45,272 nucleotides of DNA from Deltaproteobacteria bacterium. Its GTDB lineage: Bacteria > Desulfobacterota > Desulfobacteria > Desulfobacterales > Desulfosarcinaceae. Each line of letters starts with the position of its first letter. Positions within the stretch are counted from its first letter, which is position 1. Of this stretch, positions 42,294-45,272 are shown one piece after another. The position numbers and the translations under genes are program-made. The stretch covers positions 1 through 45,272 of the forward strand of contig JAHLLR010000040.1 of assembly GCA_020444075.1 (NCBI GenBank), in the 5' to 3' direction. A model generated the notes under the pieces. That model was not told the DNA's origin. It saw only the letters and a list, made by a program, of their open reading frames with translations, and made no database searches.

Positions 42294-43039
42294 GACGGCT
42301 GCCCTGCCCGGTGCGTGTCTGATCCGGCAGAGACCTTGTCGATGGAATCCACGACGATGGCGCCTTCATGGACGGACCATCGAATATTGCGGTCATACAG
42401 GCGCAGGCCGAAGGCTGTTCTATCGGAGCGGTTTTCCAGGTAGGCGGGACGGGGGTCGGCGCAAAGCACCTGGATCACCAGTTCAGTGAACCCCGGATAG
42501 GTGCTTTCCGCCTCGGTACATGCGTTCTGTCCCCGGATCGAAAATTCAATCGAGACCGACGGCCGGGGTGGTTCGTTTGCATAGCCGCCGTTCGCATCCG
42601 GAATCGAATCCGCATAGGGCAGATAGGGCTTGATGTCCAGAACCGGGGTTCGATCCAGCAGGTCGATGCCGGACAGGTCCAGCAGCATTTTTCCACGCTC
42701 CCGCCGGATGCCTTTCAGGGTTACACAGGACATTCCGATGGGATTGGGACGGAATCCGGACCGGCTGGCAAACACGCCGATCCGCGTGTTGCCCCCCAGC
42801 CGCGGCGGCCGCACAGTGGGCTGCCATTGGTTGCCGTCGATGGCATGAAAGACAAAGACGATCCACAGATGCGAAAAGTCACTGAGCCCCCTGAAAGCTT
42901 CATCCCGATCATAGGGCGGCAGCATCTCCAGGGTGGCCCGGGCGGCAGGCGCCAGCCCCGGCTGTCGCGGAATGCCGAATTTCTCGGAAAAGCAGGAGTG
43001 GATAATGCCGATGGGGTGAAAGGTGAAATTTGTATCCAT
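42290..43039 (-). CDS. trmO: tRNA (t6A37) N6-methyltransferase TrmO-like (YaeB/VirR family)
   Basis: A 249-residue SAM-dependent enzyme that methylates threonylcarbamoyl-adenosine at position 37 of certain tRNAs. Family landmarks: FHPIGIIHSCFSEKFGIPRQPGL at the start, FSHLWIVFVFHAI near residue 53, RPPRLGGNTRIGVFASRSGFRPNPIGMSCVTL near 75 and LDIKPYLPYADSI near 130. ATG 43039 (GAGG 5 bases upstream) is preferred over 43138, because the extra N terminus carries no family residues. The C-terminal domain (about 165-249) is the variable TrmO extension. Confidence 0.92.
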   Translation of the reverse strand: MDTNFTFHPIGIIHSCFSEKFGIPRQPGLAPAARATLEMLPPYDRDEAFRGLSDFSHLWIVFVFHAIDGNQWQPTVRPPRLGGNTRIGVFASRSGFRPNPIGMSCVTLKGIRRERGKMLLDLSGIDLLDRTPVLDIKPYLPYADSIPDANGGYANEPPRPSVSIEFSIRGQNACTEAESTYPGFTELVIQVLCADPRPAYLENRSDRTAFGLRLYDRNIRWSVHEGAIVVDSIDKVSAGSDTHRAGQPS

Positions 43040-43252
43040 AAGGGCCTCGATCGTGCCTGAACGGCGGTTTGGCAATGCGTGCTTCGATCCTGGTTTGTAG
43101 CATACCCGGCTGCTGATGAACAGCGCGTTAAGGGGCATTGAATTTGACCTTGACAGGGCACCGCCGCTCCTTCAGAATCCGGTTCAGCAGCTAAGCGGCG
43201 TGTGCTGTCGGCGACCTTTTTCTCATCATCCATATGACAGGGGGAGACCATC

Positions 43253-43921
43253 ATGTTTAATCCTGAAAAACTGCTTGGCGGCCTGATCCGCAGCAGCACC
43301 CGGGGCAGCCGAGGTGGACTCGGAGGCCTGATTTCCAGTGGAGCCGCATTAGGTGTGCTGGGTGTGGCCATGGAGGCCGTTGAACATTTCATGAACCCGT
43401 CCCAGAGTGCGGGCCGCCCACCTCAAACGCCCGGAACTCCGCCGCCCATGCCCGGCTCGTCGCCACTTCCCCCACCGCCATCGGGGCGCGCTTCGGCTAC
43501 TCCGCCACCGCCGCCCATGCCGGGGAAACCGGTGCCGGTTGCTCCGCCATCGGCGGCCGCCGAACCGGTCGGCAATCCGGAGGCGATAATTCTGATCCGG
43601 GCCATGATTGCGGCGGCCAATGCCGACGGCGTCATCGACCAGACGGAGCGGAACCATATTCTGGAACGCCTGCAGACCATTGATCTTTCGCCGGAGGAGC
43701 ACACCTTTATCGTCCGCGAGCTGCTTTCTCCGGTGGATCTGGAAACCATTGCGGGCGGCGTCACCTCCCCGGAAATGGCCCGACAGGTGTACACCGTATC
43801 GCTCATGGCCATTGAGGTGGACACCGAACCAGAGCGCCGGTACATGAATACCCTGGCCAGTCGGCTGGGGCTGGATGAGTCGACCGTTGGACAAATCCAC
43901 CGCAGCCTAAAATCACAATAA
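43253..43921 (+). CDS. TerB-like DUF533 protein
   Basis: A 222-residue protein. Residues 1-45 hold a glycine-rich amphipathic or membrane-associated segment (GGLIRSSTRGSRGGLGGLISSGAALGVLGVAMEAV). Residues about 50-105 are a proline-rich linker with several PPPP runs. Residues about 108-222 form the helical DUF533/TerB domain (ILIRAMIAAANADGVIDQTERNHIL; VYTVSLMAIEVDTEPERRYM). The family occurs in the inner membrane and in stress-related contexts, with no proven activity. GGGGGAG lies before the ATG. It is followed by an inverted repeat, then the GYF_2/AIM24 gene. Confidence 0.88.
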   Translation: MFNPEKLLGGLIRSSTRGSRGGLGGLISSGAALGVLGVAMEAVEHFMNPSQSAGRPPQTPGTPPPMPGSSPLPPPPSGRASATPPPPPMPGKPVPVAPPSAAAEPVGNPEAIILIRAMIAAANADGVIDQTERNHILERLQTIDLSPEEHTFIVRELLSPVDLETIAGGVTSPEMARQVYTVSLMAIEVDTEPERRYMNTLASRLGLDESTVGQIHRSLKSQ

Positions 43922-43940
43922 TGGTTGGTACAATGGATTT

Positions 43941-44016
43941 AAGGGGTCCCGGGTTCGAGGGATCAAGAGAAGAACAGCAATCCCGACCCCTTGATCCCTC
44001 GAATCCTTGAACCCTT
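43941..44016. repeat. Intergenic inverted repeat (GGATT/TTCGAGGG family)
   Basis: TTCGAGGGATCAAG (43954-43967) and CTTGATCCCTCGAA (43990-44003) are perfect 14-base arms, flanked by AAGGGGT/ACCCTT outer arms. It could form a hairpin between the TerB-like and AIM24 genes. It shares arm style with the elements at 9853-9931 and 45221-45268. Confidence 0.75.
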
Positions 44017-44037
44017 TCTTTAAAGGAGGTACCCTAA

Positions 44038-45048
44038 ATGACCCAATGGTATCTAAGCTTTGACGGAAAGCAGGCGGGCCCCATGGACCTGTCCCAGGCC
44101 ATCGGTCAGGTCCGGCAGAATCCCAACGGTTTCGCGTGGCGGGACGGCTTTGCCGAATGGCAGCCCATCGCCAGCATCGCCGAGCTCAATCCGGCATCCG
44201 GTGTGTCGGTGCCCGCACCGCCGCCGGCCGCTTTTCCCCGTGCGGGCGCGGACGAAATCGACTTCAAGATCTTCGGTGCCGAGATGCAGTTCGTGGAGGT
44301 GGAACTGGACCCCGGCGAAAGCGCCGTGGCAGAAGCCGGCGCCATGATGTACAAGGACAGCGCCATCGACATGCAGAGCGTATTCGGTGATGCGTCAACG
44401 CCCTCCGGCGGCGGGGGCGGATTCATGGACAAGCTCATGGGGGCGGGGAAAAGATTGCTCACCGGCGAAAGCCTTTTCATTACCGTGTTCACCCATACGG
44501 GCCAGGGCAAGGGCCACGTGGCCTTCGGCGCCCCTTATCCGGGCAACATCATTCCGGTTCCCCTGACCAGCGTCAATGGCTGCCTGATCTGCCAGAAGGA
44601 CAGCTTTTTGTGTGCGGCCAAGGGGGTGTCCATCGGCATCTTCCTGCAGAAGAAAATTCTCACCGGTCTCTTCGGCGGCGAGGGCTTCATTATGCAGAAA
44701 CTGGAGGGGGACGGCATGGTTTTCGTTCATGCCGGCGGTACCGTGGTCGAGCGCCAGCTCAAGTCCGGGGAGGTGCTGGATGTGGACACCGGCTGCATCG
44801 TGGCTCTGGAAAAAACCGTGAACTTCGATATCCGCCAGGCGGGCAACATCAAGACGGCCCTGTTCGGCGGCGAGGGGCTCTTCTTTGCCACCCTCCATGG
44901 GCCGGGCAAGATCTGGCTCCAGTCCCTGCCATTTTCACGCCTGGCCGGAAGGATGCTCCAGGCCGCTCCCCAGCGAGGCGGCAGCCGGGGTGAAGGATCC
45001 CTTCTGGGATCGCTGGGCGGGCTTATTGATGGCGACAACCGGTTTTAA
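44038..45048 (+). CDS. GYF_2 domain fused to AIM24/TIGR00266-family protein
   Basis: A 336-residue protein. Residues 1-55 are a GYF_2 (DUF4339) domain: WYLSFDGKQAGPMDLSQAIGQVRQ with WRDGFAEWQPI. A Pro/Ala linker follows. Residues about 75-310 are the AIM24 beta-helix-like domain (FKIFGAEMQFVEVELDPGESAVAEAGAMMYKDSAIDM; LLTGESLFITVFTH; GGEGFIMQKLEGDGMVFVHAGGTVVERQL). A glycine-rich insert (SGGGGGFMDKLMGAGKRL) and a Gly/Arg-rich tail are present. AIM24 relatives include a mitochondrial inner-membrane protein; the bacterial role is unknown. GGAGGT is an ideal ribosome-binding site 9 bases before ATG. Confidence 0.92.
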   Translation: MTQWYLSFDGKQAGPMDLSQAIGQVRQNPNGFAWRDGFAEWQPIASIAELNPASGVSVPAPPPAAFPRAGADEIDFKIFGAEMQFVEVELDPGESAVAEAGAMMYKDSAIDMQSVFGDASTPSGGGGGFMDKLMGAGKRLLTGESLFITVFTHTGQGKGHVAFGAPYPGNIIPVPLTSVNGCLICQKDSFLCAAKGVSIGIFLQKKILTGLFGGEGFIMQKLEGDGMVFVHAGGTVVERQLKSGEVLDVDTGCIVALEKTVNFDIRQAGNIKTALFGGEGLFFATLHGPGKIWLQSLPFSRLAGRMLQAAPQRGGSRGEGSLLGSLGGLIDGDNRF

Positions 45049-45055
45049 AAAGAAG

Positions 45056-45191
45056 TCCTCTCAAAAAGGTCTTTGGGTCCAATCTCCGTGTTGGTGCCAC
45101 GTTTCAATTCCTCGACATACCCACGTATGCCTGCGGATTGAAACGCGGCACCGCCTTGACCTTGAACCCAAATCCTATTTTTCAGAGGGAT
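45056..45191. repeat. Long imperfect palindrome downstream of the AIM24 gene
   Basis: Two arms of about 64 bases pair with scattered mismatches. Perfect islands are TTTGGGT/ACCCAAA (45072-45078, 45166-45172), GGTGCC/GGCACC and CGTTTCAAT/ATTGAAACG (45100-45108, 45137-45145), with CTCTCAAAAA/TTTTTCAGAG near the outer ends. It begins 8 bases after the stop codon. The size suggests a mobile-type hairpin (MITE-like) or long RNA hairpin, not a simple terminator. The minus-strand reading frame across it is open but not recognisable. Confidence 0.75.
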
Positions 45192-45220
45192 TCTATCCAT
45201 GGAAGGATTTAGGAATTCGG

Positions 45221-45268
45221 GGATTAGGGGATTGGAAAAGCGGTGGGGCGCCGCCAATTCCCTAATCC
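45221..45268. repeat. Intergenic inverted repeat at the window end
   Basis: GGATTAGGGGATTGG (45221-45235) and CCAATTCCCTAATCC (45254-45268) pair with one mismatch around a GC-rich centre (GGTGGGGCGCCGCC). It belongs to the same arm style as the repeats at 9853-9931 and 43941-44016 and may continue beyond the window. Confidence 0.7.
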
Positions 45269-45272
45269 ACAA

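Noticed and set aside
41498-42322. 274-residue + strand frame overlapping permease 2
   Set aside because: It is a different frame of the permease gene, rich in His/Arg, with no domain; permease 2 at 41508-42293 has clear family motifs.
42368-43060. 230-residue + strand frame opposite trmO
   Set aside because: Mirror frame; trmO motifs are intact on the minus strand.

Overview
The window is about 45 kb of GC-rich bacterial chromosome, apparently from a strictly anaerobic Desulfobacterota, most likely a Desulfosarcina/Desulfatitalea-type sulfate reducer. This is inferred from gene content: a non-pyrrolysine MttB/corrinoid/methyl-THF methyltransferase set, several acyl-CoA synthetases, a Liv-type transporter with an embedded fatty-acyl-CoA synthetase, a Uxx-star-type selenoprotein, HD-GYP signalling and GspG-like pilins. 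No 16S rRNA or sulfate-reduction gene is present to confirm it. Nearly every base is coding or carries a recognisable intergenic element. I saw no tRNA, rRNA, CRISPR array, integrase or intact insertion sequence.

Layout. 1-2308 (+): the end of a thiolase, then a DAHP synthase behind a textbook Tyr/Phe attenuator with its own 26-codon leader peptide. 2418-6205 (-): GspG-like pseudopilin, HAMP/GAF/HD-GYP sensor, a small membrane protein and a HAMP gene broken by two compensating frameshifts. 6560-9847 (-): LysE exporter, DUF4126 protein, YihY-type membrane protein, guanine-deaminase-like enzyme. 9942-11624 (-): EttA. 11821-16867: a three-part methyltransferase system (methyl-THF transferase, corrinoid protein, MttB-family protein) with a REP-like hairpin inside it, a good sigma-54 promoter, and a divergent sigma-54 activator. 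16926-21110 (-): VanZ-like gene with a frameshift, ketosynthase III, and orphan E1-beta and E1-alpha TPP dehydrogenase subunits. 21215-22756: MBL-fold hydrolase converging on an FMN reductase. 22856-31951 (-): livG, acyl-CoA synthetase, livH, livM, livK, livF, universal stress protein and a second, degenerate acyl-CoA synthetase.

32250-34787 (-): a GAF-PAS-LuxR regulator, a LOG-family protein and, at 34560-34787, a gene hidden by an in-frame TGA: a glutaredoxin-like selenoprotein with a SECIS-like hairpin and probably a second selenocysteine at its C terminus. A palindrome carries divergent promoters between it and the + strand operon ptsH-ptsI-smpB-DUF2062-rsmA (35054-39036). A gene-poor, partly AT-rich gap follows, then a three-gene ABC-2 exporter (39686-42293), TrmO (-), a TerB/DUF533 protein and a GYF_2-AIM24 protein.

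The methyltransferase operon should demethylate a quaternary amine and feed methyl-THF to the Wood-Ljungdahl pathway. The liv/acyl-CoA synthetase cluster looks like uptake coupled to CoA activation of an organic acid. The window carries three single-base indels in two genes, one of them in a homopolymer. These may be real pseudogenes or assembly errors and should be checked against reads.
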